Assembly (NCBI GenBank): GCA_949294095.1
Contig: CASFFZ010000010.1
Location: 124,001 to 188,000, forward strand
Direction: 5' to 3'
Length of the DNA: 64,000 nucleotides
Origin: an uncultured bacterium
GTDB taxonomy: Bacteria > Elusimicrobiota > Elusimicrobia > Elusimicrobiales > Elusimicrobiaceae
Below the pieces are notes generated by a model. The model was not told the DNA's origin, searched no databases, and saw only the letters and a list, made by a program, of their open reading frames with translations. Of this stretch, positions 1-8,019 are shown piece after piece. Position 1 is the first letter of the stretch, and every line of letters begins with the position of its first letter. A program made the position numbers and the translations under genes.

Positions 1-1018
1 CGTTGGTAAAAATGCTTTCTTGCGCCCGCTGCATGGCCAGCATAAAATGCGGGAAGAATTCTTCTCCGTCTATCAACAGCGTTACAAACGCTTTGTAATT
101 TTGCCGGCTGATTTTTTTGTCCAGCCAGCGGTTAAAATCCGCCAAATCCATTTCTTCGCCGGATGCGTTCAGCGGCGGCACTTCTTTTAAATCCCACGCA
201 TGCGGCGGCAAAGCCGCGTATACGGTGGACGTGCCAAACGCCGCCAAGCGGTGCACGGTGGTAAAGGGGGCTTTTAAAGTGCTAAACAAATGGCTTTTTA
301 CAAAAAAGGAATATATAAACGAAGCGGAAAAGCCCAAAGAGGTCATTTCCTTTTTTACTTCGTAATAATCCGGCAGCTGGAGTTGGACGTTGGCGTTTTT
401 GGCGGTATCCAAATAAATAAACGGCGAGGCGGGCACCCCATCCAACCGAAGCAGAAACCGGGTATACGGCTCGCCGGCGGCCGCCACCATTTTTTTCAGC
501 TGTTCGCTGACCAGTACGTCAAACTGGCGGGCCTCAATATGGCCTACAATTTCAAGATCGCCCGGAGCGTCTTTTAGCTGCACCAAATCCGGCGTGCCGT
601 CCGCCCGGCGAAGCAGTACCGTTTCGTAATTTTGGATAAAAAGCAACACGCCCTGCCCCTGCTTGGGCGGGATGAGCGGCTCAATGGTGCGCCGGAGCAC
701 GTCCGTCCATTCTCTTCCTACAATAACCACGCGGCGGCTGTGATCTAATTTTTCCGGATTTCGAATCAGCCGCGGCAAAAGCGGCACAATGTCCACATTT
801 CCTTCGGACTTGGCGGCCGTTAAATCGGCGGTAAAGAAAAAACTTTCCCCTTGGTAATCGTATTGAATATACAGCGTATGCCCGCTTAAAAAAGCGTCCG
901 CCGGCTCCACTTCGTGCGCCGCCACCCGGCGCAGGGCCTCCTGCTTGCGGGAATTGTGCACGCACGCACTTAAGGAAAAACTCAACAACACGCACACCAA
1001 CAAACGCAGCTTATACAT
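1..1018 (-). CDS. Lipoprotein, probable phospholipase D-like (3' end beyond window)
   Basis: An open frame runs without a stop from an ATG at 1018 to the window edge (339 codons), so the gene is truncated by the window. The N-terminus is a lipoprotein signal peptide: MYKLRLL, a hydrophobic stretch and a lipobox LSAC with the acylated Cys at residue 19. About 270 residues of unrecognised sequence follow, then near the edge a segment containing LLIDGEEFFPHFMLAMQRA. That resembles the first strand and helix of PLD/cardiolipin-synthase-like domains (LIDGxxFFxxLLxAIxxA). The HKD catalytic motifs would lie outside the window, so the enzyme assignment is an inference. The start has a modest purine-rich site (GGAGACG) just upstream. 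The esterase gene behind it at 1645 is on the same strand, 27 nt away, and probably co-transcribed. Confidence 0.65.
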   Translation of the reverse strand, partial: MYKLRLLVCVLLSFSLSACVHNSRKQEALRRVAAHEVEPADAFLSGHTLYIQYDYQGESFFFTADLTAAKSEGNVDIVPLLPRLIRNPEKLDHSRRVVIVGREWTDVLRRTIEPLIPPKQGQGVLLFIQNYETVLLRRADGTPDLVQLKDAPGDLEIVGHIEARQFDVLVSEQLKKMVAAAGEPYTRFLLRLDGVPASPFIYLDTAKNANVQLQLPDYYEVKKEMTSLGFSASFIYSFFVKSHLFSTLKAPFTTVHRLAAFGTSTVYAALPPHAWDLKEVPPLNASGEEMDLADFNRWLDKKISRQNYKAFVTLLIDGEEFFPHFMLAMQRAQESIFTN

Positions 1019-1045
1019 CCGGCGTCTCCTTACGGGAAGCAAAAT

Positions 1046-1645
1046 TTATTTTAAATAGGGTTTAATTTTTTGATACACCCGCTCGGCCACAATTTCGTAG
1101 CCGGCAGCGTTGGGGTGCACCATGTCGGACTTATACTGCCGCTTATTAAAAATGCCTTTCAATATCTCCGGCACAAATACCGCCTCTTTCTGCCGGGCCA
1201 TCTCTTTATACGCTTTGGTATAGCGGCCCATGCCCGGGCCTCCGGTATCTACAATCACGGCAATGGCACCCGCTTGCTGCACGGCGTCCACAATCTGGCC
1301 CACCGCCGCCACCGCCGTTTCCATACTGCGCCCCTGCATATAATCGTTGGCGCCGAATTCAATCAACACCATATAGGGGTTTTGCTCCAGCACCTGCGCC
1401 AGGCGGGAAGGCGCGTGGGCGGCCGTCTCGCCGGAGAGGCCCAAATTTACCACTTCCCTTCCTATCTTTTTAGCCAGAAAATCCGGATACGCCTCTCCCT
1501 TTGGCGCACCGTAGCCGGCGGTCAGGCTGTCGCCAAATGCCACCACCGTACTTCCGGCGTTATTTACATTTTTCACAACAGGCGTATCTTTCATAAAATA
1601 ATACACCGCCCCCGCCGCCAACAGCAGCAAAATCCATTTTTTCAT
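1046..1645 (-). CDS. GDSL/SGNH-family esterase (arylesterase / TesA-like)
   Basis: 199 residues. An N-terminal hydrophobic segment (MKKWILLLLAAGAVYYF) should anchor or export it. SGNH blocks are intact: block I VVAFGDSLTAGYG with the nucleophilic Ser, block II Gly in LGLSGE, block III GAND, and block V DMVHPNAAGY with the catalytic Asp and His. The family hydrolyses acyl esters or thioesters and is close to E. coli TesA and Pseudomonas-type arylesterases; the substrate cannot be told from sequence. The start follows GAGGGGG at good spacing, and a TATAAT lies just upstream on the same strand (about 1664-1669), so it is probably first in a two-gene unit with the PLD-like lipoprotein. Confidence 0.88.
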   Translation of the reverse strand: MKKWILLLLAAGAVYYFMKDTPVVKNVNNAGSTVVAFGDSLTAGYGAPKGEAYPDFLAKKIGREVVNLGLSGETAAHAPSRLAQVLEQNPYMVLIEFGANDYMQGRSMETAVAAVGQIVDAVQQAGAIAVIVDTGGPGMGRYTKAYKEMARQKEAVFVPEILKGIFNKRQYKSDMVHPNAAGYEIVAERVYQKIKPYLK

Positions 1646-1742
1646 AAAATCCCCCTCGTTTTATTATAACACACCCGCCGTTTTCCCGTACGCGCGTATG
1701 AAAAAGGGTTGACTTTTGCCCCCTTTATTATAGAATAAGAGT

Positions 1743-2177
1743 ATGAGAAAACCACTAACCAAAGCCGAAGAAACCGCCTTATTGGACGCTGCCCAGGCAG
1801 CGCGTGAAAATTCTTATTCCCCCTACTCCAAATTTAAAGTGGGGGCTGCCGTCTTGACGGAAGACGGCCGGATTTTTACCGGCACCAACATTGAAAACGC
1901 TTCCTACGGGCTGACCGTCTGTGCGGAGCGCAATGCCATGTTTGCCGCGGTAGGCGCCGGGCAGCGCCGCCTGCGGGCCTTGGCGCTGATTACCCAAAAA
2001 CTGCCGGGCATGGCGTTCAACTCGCCCTGCGGGGCCTGCCGGCAGGTCATGAGCGAGTTTATGCCGCCCAACACGCCTATTTTGATTGCTGTGCTGGACA
2101 ACAATAAACGCACGGTATACCGCAAACAACTGCGGGAGTTGATGCCTTTTCCGTTTGACAAATTTTCAGAAAAATAA
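1743..2177 (+). CDS. cdd: Cytidine deaminase
   Basis: 144 residues, the length of the homotetrameric zinc cytidine deaminases. It deaminates cytidine and deoxycytidine to the uridine forms in pyrimidine salvage. The zinc and catalytic motifs are intact: TVCAERNA (Cys ligand plus proton-shuttling Glu) and PCGACRQ (two further Cys ligands). The N-terminal ENSYSPYSKFKVGAAV block is typical. No Shine-Dalgarno precedes the ATG. Instead TTGACT, a 16-bp spacer and TAGAAT end six bases before ATG, which suggests a leaderless transcript. A hairpin with a T run follows the stop. Confidence 0.96.
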   Translation: MRKPLTKAEETALLDAAQAARENSYSPYSKFKVGAAVLTEDGRIFTGTNIENASYGLTVCAERNAMFAAVGAGQRRLRALALITQKLPGMAFNSPCGACRQVMSEFMPPNTPILIAVLDNNKRTVYRKQLRELMPFPFDKFSEK

Positions 2178-2180
2178 CTG

Positions 2181-2204
2181 CGCGGCACATGCCGCGTATT
2201 TTTT
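2181..2204 (+). terminator. Rho-independent terminator after cdd
   Basis: GCGCGGC-acat-GCCGCGT followed by a T run, between the cdd stop and the galactose operon. It separates the two units at least partly. The next gene's GGGGG Shine-Dalgarno sits directly behind it. Confidence 0.75.
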
Positions 2205-2213
2205 GGGGGATTT

Positions 2214-3152
2214 ATGACACAAACCACCTACAAAGGTTTGCCCGCCTGGACGTTGGAAAATAACGCCCTGCGCGTAACGTTCCTGCCCGGCTACGCCTGC
2301 AAAATGGCTAGCCTGATCAGCCGCAAAACAGGCCGCGAGTTTTTATTTCAATCCGCCCAAGACACCCTGCTCGTGCCCGCATACGGCGCTTCTTTCGCCG
2401 CGTACGACTCCAGCGGCTTTGACGAGGTTTTCCCTTCCATAGACGCCTGCCCCTATCCCGATGGTTCTTTCCAAGGCACGCCCATTCCCGACCACGGCGA
2501 TATTTGGGCCCTGCCGTGGGAAAGCGTCTGCGCGCCGGACGGCAAGGCCGCCAAAGCCTTTGTAAAAGGCCCGAAACTGCCGTATATTTTTTCCAAAACA
2601 ATTACCCTAAACAACAACGAAATTCTGTTGGAATACTGCGTGGAAAATACCGCCGATGAAGAATTTAAATTTATCTGGACGCCCCACTGCCTGCTGGCCT
2701 GTTCGCCCGCGACGCGTCTTTTGGTGCCGGAAAATTTAACGCAAGTCATGTCGGTGGAACACTCCACCAAGCGCTTGGGCCCGTGGGGCTCGCTTCACTC
2801 CTACCCGCTGACGGTAGACGTGCGCGGCCTGAAATTGAATCTGGCCGCCACGGAACCGCGTACCGTGCGCAACTGCGAAAAATTTTACTTTACCGAAAAA
2901 AACACTGCCGGCTGGTGCGGCATAGAACATACCGACACCGGAGAGAAACTTATCTACACCTACGACGCCGACAAAGTGCCGTATCTGGGCGTGTGGAAAA
3001 CACAGGGCGGCTACCGCGGCGATTACAACCTGGCGCTGGAACCCTGCACCGGCGTGTACGACGATTTATACGTGGCCTCCAAAATCCGCCGCGCCGCCGT
3101 CATCGGCCCCAAAGGCCGCTATGAATGGACGTTTAAAATGACCGTACAATAA
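2214..3152 (+). CDS. Aldose 1-epimerase (galactose mutarotase)-like protein
   Basis: 312 residues of the galactose-mutarotase-like superfamily, first gene of a four-gene Leloir operon. Family members interconvert alpha and beta anomers of free sugars. Visible features are DHGDIWALPW (conserved acidic/His block), FIWTPHCLLAC with a likely catalytic His, and near the C-terminus LALEPCTGVYDDL with the catalytic Glu. The protein is divergent from classical GalM but the position in front of galK, galE and galT supports a role in providing alpha-galactose to galactokinase. The start is preceded by GGGGG at suitable spacing. Confidence 0.8.
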   Translation: MTQTTYKGLPAWTLENNALRVTFLPGYACKMASLISRKTGREFLFQSAQDTLLVPAYGASFAAYDSSGFDEVFPSIDACPYPDGSFQGTPIPDHGDIWALPWESVCAPDGKAAKAFVKGPKLPYIFSKTITLNNNEILLEYCVENTADEEFKFIWTPHCLLACSPATRLLVPENLTQVMSVEHSTKRLGPWGSLHSYPLTVDVRGLKLNLAATEPRTVRNCEKFYFTEKNTAGWCGIEHTDTGEKLIYTYDADKVPYLGVWKTQGGYRGDYNLALEPCTGVYDDLYVASKIRRAAVIGPKGRYEWTFKMTVQ

Positions 3153-3196
3153 CTTTTATTTCGGGCCTACAGATGCGCCCAAAAGGGGAGAAGGGT

Positions 3197-4369
3197 ATGA
3201 ATCAACAAGCCTTACGAAACAAATTCAACGAAGTTTTTAAGAAAGAAAAACTATACTTTTTTGCACCGGGCCGCGTCAACTTAATCGGCGAGCATACCGA
3301 TTACAACGGCGGGCATGTGTTTCCCTGTGCGCTTTCGTTCGGCACGTACTGCGTGTTCTGCAAGCGCGACGACCGGAAAATACGCCTCTACTCGCTTAAT
3401 TTCCCGCAGCAAGGCATTATTGACGCAGACCTCGATAACATTTCCTACAACAAAAAACAAGACTGGGCCAACTACCCGCTGGGCGTCATTAAAACCCTGC
3501 AAAACCACGGCTACAAAATAGACCAAGGGTTTGAACTGATGTACTGGGGCGATATTCCCAACGGGGCGGGGCTTTCTTCCTCGGCCTCTATTGAGCTGGC
3601 CACGGCGGTAGCGATGAACACCGTATTTAAACTGCTCATCCCGCCGGTGGAACTGGTAAAATTCTGCCAAGAAGCCGAAAACAAATTTGTAGGCATGAAC
3701 TGCGGCATTATGGATCAGTTCGCCATTGGCATGGGCAAAGAAGGGTGCGCCGTTTTGCTAGATTGCAATACGCTGGAATATGAATACGCCCCGCTGGACT
3801 TAAAAGGCATTTCCATCGTGATTATGAACACCAACAAACGCCGCGAACTGGCCGACTCCAAATACAACGAACGCCGCGGCGAATGCGAACGCGCGCTAAA
3901 AGCGCTGCAAACCCAGCTGCCGATTAAATCGTTGGGCGAACTGAGCATAGAAGAGTTTGAAAAGAACAAAGATTTAATCACCAACCCCGTTGAGCGCAAG
4001 CGCGCCAAACACGCCGTGTATGAAAACCAGCGCACGCTGCAGGCCGTGGAACGATTAAAAGCGGGCGACGTGGCAACCTTTGGCAAGCTGATGAACGAGT
4101 CCCACCTTTCCCTGCGCGACGACTACGAAGTAACCGGCAAAGAGCTAGACACCTTGGCCGAAGCCGCCTGGCAGCAGAAAGGCGTACTGGGCGCACGGAT
4201 GACGGGGGCCGGTTTCGGCGGCTGCGCCATTGCCTTGGTCAAAGACGAAAACCTGAAAGATTTTATTGATAACGTAGGCAAAATCTACCGGGAAAAAACC
4301 GGCCTGACGGCTGATTTTTACATTGCTTCCATCGGCGGCCCGGCCCGCCCGGAAGAAAAGATGTACTAA
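3197..4369 (+). CDS. galK: Galactokinase
   Basis: 390 residues, normal for the family. It phosphorylates alpha-D-galactose at C1 with ATP. GHMP-kinase motifs are complete: the galactokinase signature GRVNLIGEHTDYNGG at residues 25-39, the ATP-binding GAGLSSSAS loop, and the C-terminal MTGAGFGGCAIALV motif. An upstream in-frame ATG at 3173 exists, but the ATG at 3197 is preceded by GGGGAGAAGGG and gives the standard N-terminus, so I chose it. Second gene of the galactose operon, 44 nt after the mutarotase-like gene and 24 nt before galE. Confidence 0.96.
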   Translation: MNQQALRNKFNEVFKKEKLYFFAPGRVNLIGEHTDYNGGHVFPCALSFGTYCVFCKRDDRKIRLYSLNFPQQGIIDADLDNISYNKKQDWANYPLGVIKTLQNHGYKIDQGFELMYWGDIPNGAGLSSSASIELATAVAMNTVFKLLIPPVELVKFCQEAENKFVGMNCGIMDQFAIGMGKEGCAVLLDCNTLEYEYAPLDLKGISIVIMNTNKRRELADSKYNERRGECERALKALQTQLPIKSLGELSIEEFEKNKDLITNPVERKRAKHAVYENQRTLQAVERLKAGDVATFGKLMNESHLSLRDDYEVTGKELDTLAEAAWQQKGVLGARMTGAGFGGCAIALVKDENLKDFIDNVGKIYREKTGLTADFYIASIGGPARPEEKMY

Positions 4370-4393
4370 CTTTTTATTTTACAGGAGATTTTT

Positions 4394-5368
4394 ATGAAAA
4401 ACATTTTGGTAATCGGCGGGGCGGGGTATATCGGCTCGCACACCGTAAAGATGCTGGCGCAAAAGGGATACAATCCCGTTGTTTTTGACAATTTGTCCAA
4501 AGGCCACCGCGAGGCCGTAGCCAACTACCCCTTTGAACTGGGAGACCTGGGCGACAAAGCCCGCCTGGCGGAAGTGTTTAAAAAACACCAAATAGACGCC
4601 GTGATGCATTTTGCCGCCTTTATTGAAGTGGGCGAAAGCGTCAAAGAGCCGTCCAAATACTACCACAACAATGTAGCCAAAGTGCTTAATTTGCTAGACG
4701 CCATGGTGGAACACGGCATTAAATACTTTGTGTTTTCCTCCACCGCCGCCACATTCGGCGAACCCGTCAAAGAAAAAATAGACGAAACCCACCCCCAAAA
4801 CCCCATCAACCCCTACGGCAACACCAAGCTGATGGTGGAAAAAATGCTCGCCGATTTTGACACGGCCTACGGCCTTAAGGCCACGGCCCTGCGCTACTTT
4901 AACGCCAGCGGCGCCGACGATTCCGGCGAAATTGGGGAATCTCACACGCCCGAAACACACTTAATTCCCATCGTTCTGCAAGCCGCCGCGGGCAAACGCC
5001 CTTGCATTAAAATGTTCGGCGACGATTACCCCACCCCGGACGGCACCTGCATCCGCGATTATGTACACGTAAACGACCTGGCGCGCGCGCATATTTTGGC
5101 GCTTGAAAAAATGTTTAAAGACAACGTCAGCGAGCGCTTCAACCTGGGAAGCGGAAACGGATTTTCCGTAGCAGAGCTTGTCAAAGAGGCCAAACGCATT
5201 ACCGGGGTGGATTTTAAAGTGGAAGTGGCCCCCCGCCGCGCCGGAGATCCCGCCGTGCTGGTGGCCGACAGCGCCAAAGCCCAAAAAGTGTTGGGCTGGA
5301 AACCCGAATACAACCTTACGCGCATCATTGAAACGGCGTGGAATTGGGAACAACACCGCAAATTTTAG
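4394..5368 (+). CDS. galE: UDP-glucose 4-epimerase
   Basis: 324 residues, an extended short-chain dehydrogenase/reductase. It interconverts UDP-galactose and UDP-glucose with tightly bound NAD. The Rossmann glycine motif GGAGYIGS is at residues 8-15, the catalytic Ser/Thr sits in the VFSSTAATFG block, and the YxxxK pair in NPYGNTK. ALRYFNASGAD and CIRDYVHVNDLA are typical GalE blocks. ACAGGAG lies nine nt before ATG. Third gene of the operon; its stop overlaps the Shine-Dalgarno of galT. Confidence 0.96.
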   Translation: MKNILVIGGAGYIGSHTVKMLAQKGYNPVVFDNLSKGHREAVANYPFELGDLGDKARLAEVFKKHQIDAVMHFAAFIEVGESVKEPSKYYHNNVAKVLNLLDAMVEHGIKYFVFSSTAATFGEPVKEKIDETHPQNPINPYGNTKLMVEKMLADFDTAYGLKATALRYFNASGADDSGEIGESHTPETHLIPIVLQAAAGKRPCIKMFGDDYPTPDGTCIRDYVHVNDLARAHILALEKMFKDNVSERFNLGSGNGFSVAELVKEAKRITGVDFKVEVAPRRAGDPAVLVADSAKAQKVLGWKPEYNLTRIIETAWNWEQHRKF

Positions 5369-5376
5369 GAGCCCGT

Positions 5377-6882
5377 ATGGATATTAACCTGCTGATAGAC
5401 CAATTAATCGCTTTTGCCGTAAACGAAAAACTCCTGCCCGCGCGCGACCGCGCCTGGGCGGTGAACCAACTGTTGGATATCCTGCATTTATCCGACTATA
5501 CCCCAAGCGGCTTTAGCGGTAAAACGCCGCCCTATCCGTGTGAAATTTTAAAAAATATCTGCGATTGGGCCGCCCGCCAAGGCCTCATCTCGCCCGACAC
5601 GGTAACCATGCGGGATTTGTTTGACACCAAGCTGATGGGTGTGTTTGCCCGCCAGCCTTCGGCGGTAACGGACGAATTTTTTGCGCTCTACAAAAAAAGC
5701 CCCAAAGCCGCTACCGACAAATTCTACCACGACGCCCGCGCGCTGGACTACATCCGCACCGAACGCGTGGCCAAAAACCTGGCCTGGAAAGCCCGCACGC
5801 CTTACGGCAGTTTGGATATTACCATCAATATGTCCAAACCGGAAAAAGACCCCAAGGACATCGCCGCCGCCCTTACGGTAAAAGCGTCTTCTTACCCGCC
5901 GTGCCTTTTGTGCAAGGAAAACGAAGGCTACGCCGGACGCGTGAATCATCCGGCCCGCCAAAACCTGCGGCTGGTGCCGCTGGATTTGTTAAAAGACGGC
6001 AAGCCGTGGTATCTGCAGTATTCGCCGTATGTGTATTACAACGAACACTGCATTTTCCTCTCCGACCGGCACGAACCGATGAAACTGACCCGCAAAAGTT
6101 TTGAGCGGCTGCTTAATTTTGTGGATTTCCTGCCGCATTATTTCATCGGCTCCAACGCCGATTTGCCCATCGTAGGCGGCTCTATTTTGACGCACGACCA
6201 TTTCCAAGGCGGGCGGTATGTGTTTGCCATGGAAAAAGCGCCGGTGGAGCAAACGTTTAAACTTAAAAAATTTCCGCGCGTTAAAGCGGGCATCGTCAAA
6301 TGGCCGATGAGCGTCATCCGCCTAAACGGCTCTAAAAAAGACCTTATCGCAGCCGGGGAATACATCCTTAAAAAATGGCGCACTTACAGCGACCCCAAGG
6401 CGGATATTGTAGCCAAAACCGGCGACACGCCGCACAACACTGTCACGCCCATTGCCCGCCGCCGCGGCAAGGCCTTTGAGCTCGACATCGTGCTTCGCAA
6501 CAACCGTACCACGGACGAATTTCCGATGGGTATTTTCCACCCCCACGCCGAAGTGCACCATATTAAAAAAGAAAACATCGGCCTGATTGAAGTCATGGGG
6601 CTGGCGGTGCTGCCGGCGCGGCTTGCCAAAGAATTAAAAGCTTTGGAAGCGCCGCTTATCAAAAAAGATCTGGCCGCCATTTGGAAAGACGAAAGCCTTT
6701 CCAAACACGCGCCCTGGGCGGAAGAACTGCTTAAAAAGTATACGTTTACCGCCAGAAACACGGCGGAAATTCTGCGCACCGAAGTGGGCAAAGTGTTTGC
6801 CCGCGTGTTGGAATACGCCGGCGTGTACAAACGCACGCCCGAGGGGCAGGCCGCGTTTGACCGGTTCATTAAAAAACTGTAA
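5377..6882 (+). CDS. galT: UDP-glucose--hexose-1-phosphate uridylyltransferase, class II
   Basis: 501 residues from the ATG at 5377, which follows TAGGAG; an in-frame start at 5338 would overlap galE and lacks a ribosome site. The sequence belongs to the class II GalT family known mainly from Firmicutes, much longer than the ~350-residue class I enzymes. The block GGSILTHDHFQGG supplies the conserved histidines in place of the class I HPH motif. It transfers UMP from UDP-glucose to galactose-1-phosphate, completing the Leloir pathway with GalK and GalE. Last gene before a strong bidirectional terminator. Confidence 0.94.
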   Translation: MDINLLIDQLIAFAVNEKLLPARDRAWAVNQLLDILHLSDYTPSGFSGKTPPYPCEILKNICDWAARQGLISPDTVTMRDLFDTKLMGVFARQPSAVTDEFFALYKKSPKAATDKFYHDARALDYIRTERVAKNLAWKARTPYGSLDITINMSKPEKDPKDIAAALTVKASSYPPCLLCKENEGYAGRVNHPARQNLRLVPLDLLKDGKPWYLQYSPYVYYNEHCIFLSDRHEPMKLTRKSFERLLNFVDFLPHYFIGSNADLPIVGGSILTHDHFQGGRYVFAMEKAPVEQTFKLKKFPRVKAGIVKWPMSVIRLNGSKKDLIAAGEYILKKWRTYSDPKADIVAKTGDTPHNTVTPIARRRGKAFELDIVLRNNRTTDEFPMGIFHPHAEVHHIKKENIGLIEVMGLAVLPARLAKELKALEAPLIKKDLAAIWKDESLSKHAPWAEELLKKYTFTARNTAEILRTEVGKVFARVLEYAGVYKRTPEGQAAFDRFIKKL

Positions 6883-6897
6883 AGCTGTTTTACATAA

Positions 6898-6931
6898 AAC
6901 TCCCCGGAACGAAAACTTCCGGGGAGTTTTT
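6898..6931. terminator. Bidirectional terminator between galT and a pilin gene
   Basis: AACTCCCCGGAA, a seven-base loop and TTCCGGGGAGTT followed by T residues; an A run on the left serves the opposite strand. It ends the galactose operon and the convergent pilin gene. Confidence 0.88.
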
Positions 6932-6941
6932 AATAGTTGCA

Positions 6942-7499
6942 TTACATAGCATAAATGTGAGTTCGGCCCCAGCTAGATACGATTTCCGGATTAGTCAGGC
7001 CCATAATTTTCTCGCAATAATTTCGGCTTCCCCTGCGGTCATAATAACTTACCCGGCAATATAACCCCGTAACCGATTTATAACGGTCCGGTTCAAAAAA
7101 ATAAGAAAACCCCACCGTTAGATATTTATCATCTTGTCTAATCAGATCCACAGACGCTCCAAAGCTGTTGCTTTGTACACGGCTGGGATTAACCGTCATT
7201 TTCCAGAAATCGTTGGAGCGTACCGCGGCGCTCTCCGCCTGCCAAGGAATATCTATGTCTAAATCTTCAAAAGACGAGGCATACGTACCATTGGCCAAAT
7301 AGTACACCTGATTAGCTTGCACCACACTTTTGAATAGGGTAAGCGCTTCCGCCGCGCGGGATTTTTCCACCGCTTTTTCATACGAGGGCAATGCCACCGC
7401 CGCTAATATGCTGATAATTAATACCACCACTAACAGCTCTATAAGCGTAAATCCGGCGTTTTTAGTGCCGGGGAAGGATTTTTGATAAATTTTTGCCAT
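6942..7499 (-). CDS. Type IV pilin-like protein (pilin 1)
   Basis: 185 residues from the ATG at 7499. The prepilin motif is NAGFTLIELLVVVLIISILA: a 14-residue positively charged leader (MAKIYQKSFPGTKN), cleavage after Gly, N-methylated Phe, and Glu5. The mature region carries the EKAVEKSRAAEAL helix and a C-terminal globular domain with two Cys (CRV and CEK) that could form the D-loop disulfide. No Shine-Dalgarno is present; the ATG lies in the loop of a perfect 15-bp inverted repeat (7479-7518) flanked by a 12-base homopolymer. An in-frame TTG two codons upstream is unlikely as start. The leader is nearly identical at nucleotide level to that of the pilin at 24886-25413. No assembly genes are adjacent, so it may be a minor pilin or a variant pilin. 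Confidence 0.9.
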   Translation of the reverse strand: MAKIYQKSFPGTKNAGFTLIELLVVVLIISILAAVALPSYEKAVEKSRAAEALTLFKSVVQANQVYYLANGTYASSFEDLDIDIPWQAESAAVRSNDFWKMTVNPSRVQSNSFGASVDLIRQDDKYLTVGFSYFFEPDRYKSVTGLYCRVSYYDRRGSRNYCEKIMGLTNPEIVSSWGRTHIYAM

Positions 7500-7518
7500 A
7501 CGCAAAATTTATCAAAAA
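7479..7518 (-). promoter_or_regulatory. Perfect hairpin with pilin 1 start codon in its loop
   Basis: On the minus strand TTTTTGATAAATTTT, loop GCGTATGGCA, then AAAATTTATCAAAAA: 15 perfect pairs with the ATG in the loop. The left arm is the end of a 12-T tract. The gene has no Shine-Dalgarno, so the stem-loop may present or hide the start codon. The same arrangement precedes the pilin at 25413. Confidence 0.8.
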
Positions 7519-7707
7519 AAAAAAACAAATCAACCCCCTTGCCGGGGGCGGAGCCAGAGCCTGGCCTCCCGATTCTATGCCCCTTCGTACGATTGGTTTA
7601 GGCCACACTGTTTCTGTACTGTTGCACCCTTGCGAAAGGCCAGAGCCTAGCCGCAAAACCTCATAAGGAATTTTCCTTTTATGTCATTGTTGTTTATCCG
7701 CCCTTTT

Positions 7708-7805
7708 GTCCTGCTTATAAAAAGCCTTCCAAGACGAGTGGAAATTTTATTGTTTGAGCATAGCGAGTTATAAAATTTCCGGCTTGGAAGAGATTTTTAT
7801 AGGAC
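7708..7805. repeat. 98-nt imperfect palindrome with compensatory changes (copy A)
   Basis: Outer stem GTCCT-TATAAAAA with TTTTTATAGGAC, middle stem CTTCCAAG with CTTGGAAG, inner stem GGAAATTTTAT with ATAAAATTTCC, tip TGTTTGAGC-ata-GCGAGTT. The copy at 25770-25867 has the same length, but the middle stem reads CTTTGCGG/CCGCAAAG: four adjacent pairs changed on both sides. Confidence 0.82.
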
Positions 7806-7826
7806 GATGGGGCGGCGGTCTTTTTC

Positions 7827-7854
7827 GTACTTTTTCTACCGCCAGAAAAAGTAC
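7827..7854. repeat. 11-bp inverted repeat hairpin (copy A)
   Basis: GTACTTTTTCT, loop accgcc, AGAAAAAGTAC. Twin at 25889-25916 with loop ggcggc. Both are preceded by GGGGCGGCGGTCTTTTTC. Confidence 0.8.
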
Positions 7855-7980
7855 CCCTTCTAGGGGATGGCACTCTATGTCCGTTCATCAGACTGGTTTA
7901 AGCCACACACGCCATACTCCCCAATTGCTGAATCTCCCTTATTCAAACCAATCAGTGAATCTTGGCTTATAAAAATAAAG

Positions 7981-8019
7981 TTGACATTGTTTTCTAAAAT
8001 TTATAGAACAAAATATAGA
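7981..8019 (+). promoter_or_regulatory. lexA promoter with possible SOS operator
   Basis: TTGACA at 7981-7986, an imperfect palindrome TTCTA-N7-TAGAA at 7992-8008, and a 12-bp direct repeat TATAGAACAAAA at 8002-8013 and 8014-8025. The palindrome covers the likely -10 region, a position suited to autorepression by LexA. Operator identity is inferred only from position and symmetry. Confidence 0.5.

Larger units (their letters stand above)
7526..7912. repeat. Repetitive non-coding module upstream of pilin 1 (copy A)
   Basis: No credible gene. In order from the pilin: a CCCCCTTGCCGGGGGC hairpin, a box ending GATTGGTTTAGGCCACAC (about 7592-7607), the 98-nt hairpin 7708-7805, the hairpin 7827-7854, then CACTCTATGTCCGTTCATC and a second GGTTTAAGCCACAC box (7895-7908). 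The same elements occur in the same order at 25441-25980 beside another pilin. Short frames here read repetitive peptides such as VWPKPIV and are not real genes. Up to 7980 the rest holds only an inverted half-copy of the box (AAACCAATC). Confidence 0.75.

Noticed and set aside
1070-1669. 199-codon plus-strand frame opposite the GDSL esterase
   Set aside because: Exact mirror of a gene with intact catalytic motifs; His/Arg-rich shadow translation.
5338-5376. Upstream start for galT at 5338
   Set aside because: It would overlap galE by 31 bases without a ribosome site, whereas 5377 follows TAGGAG.
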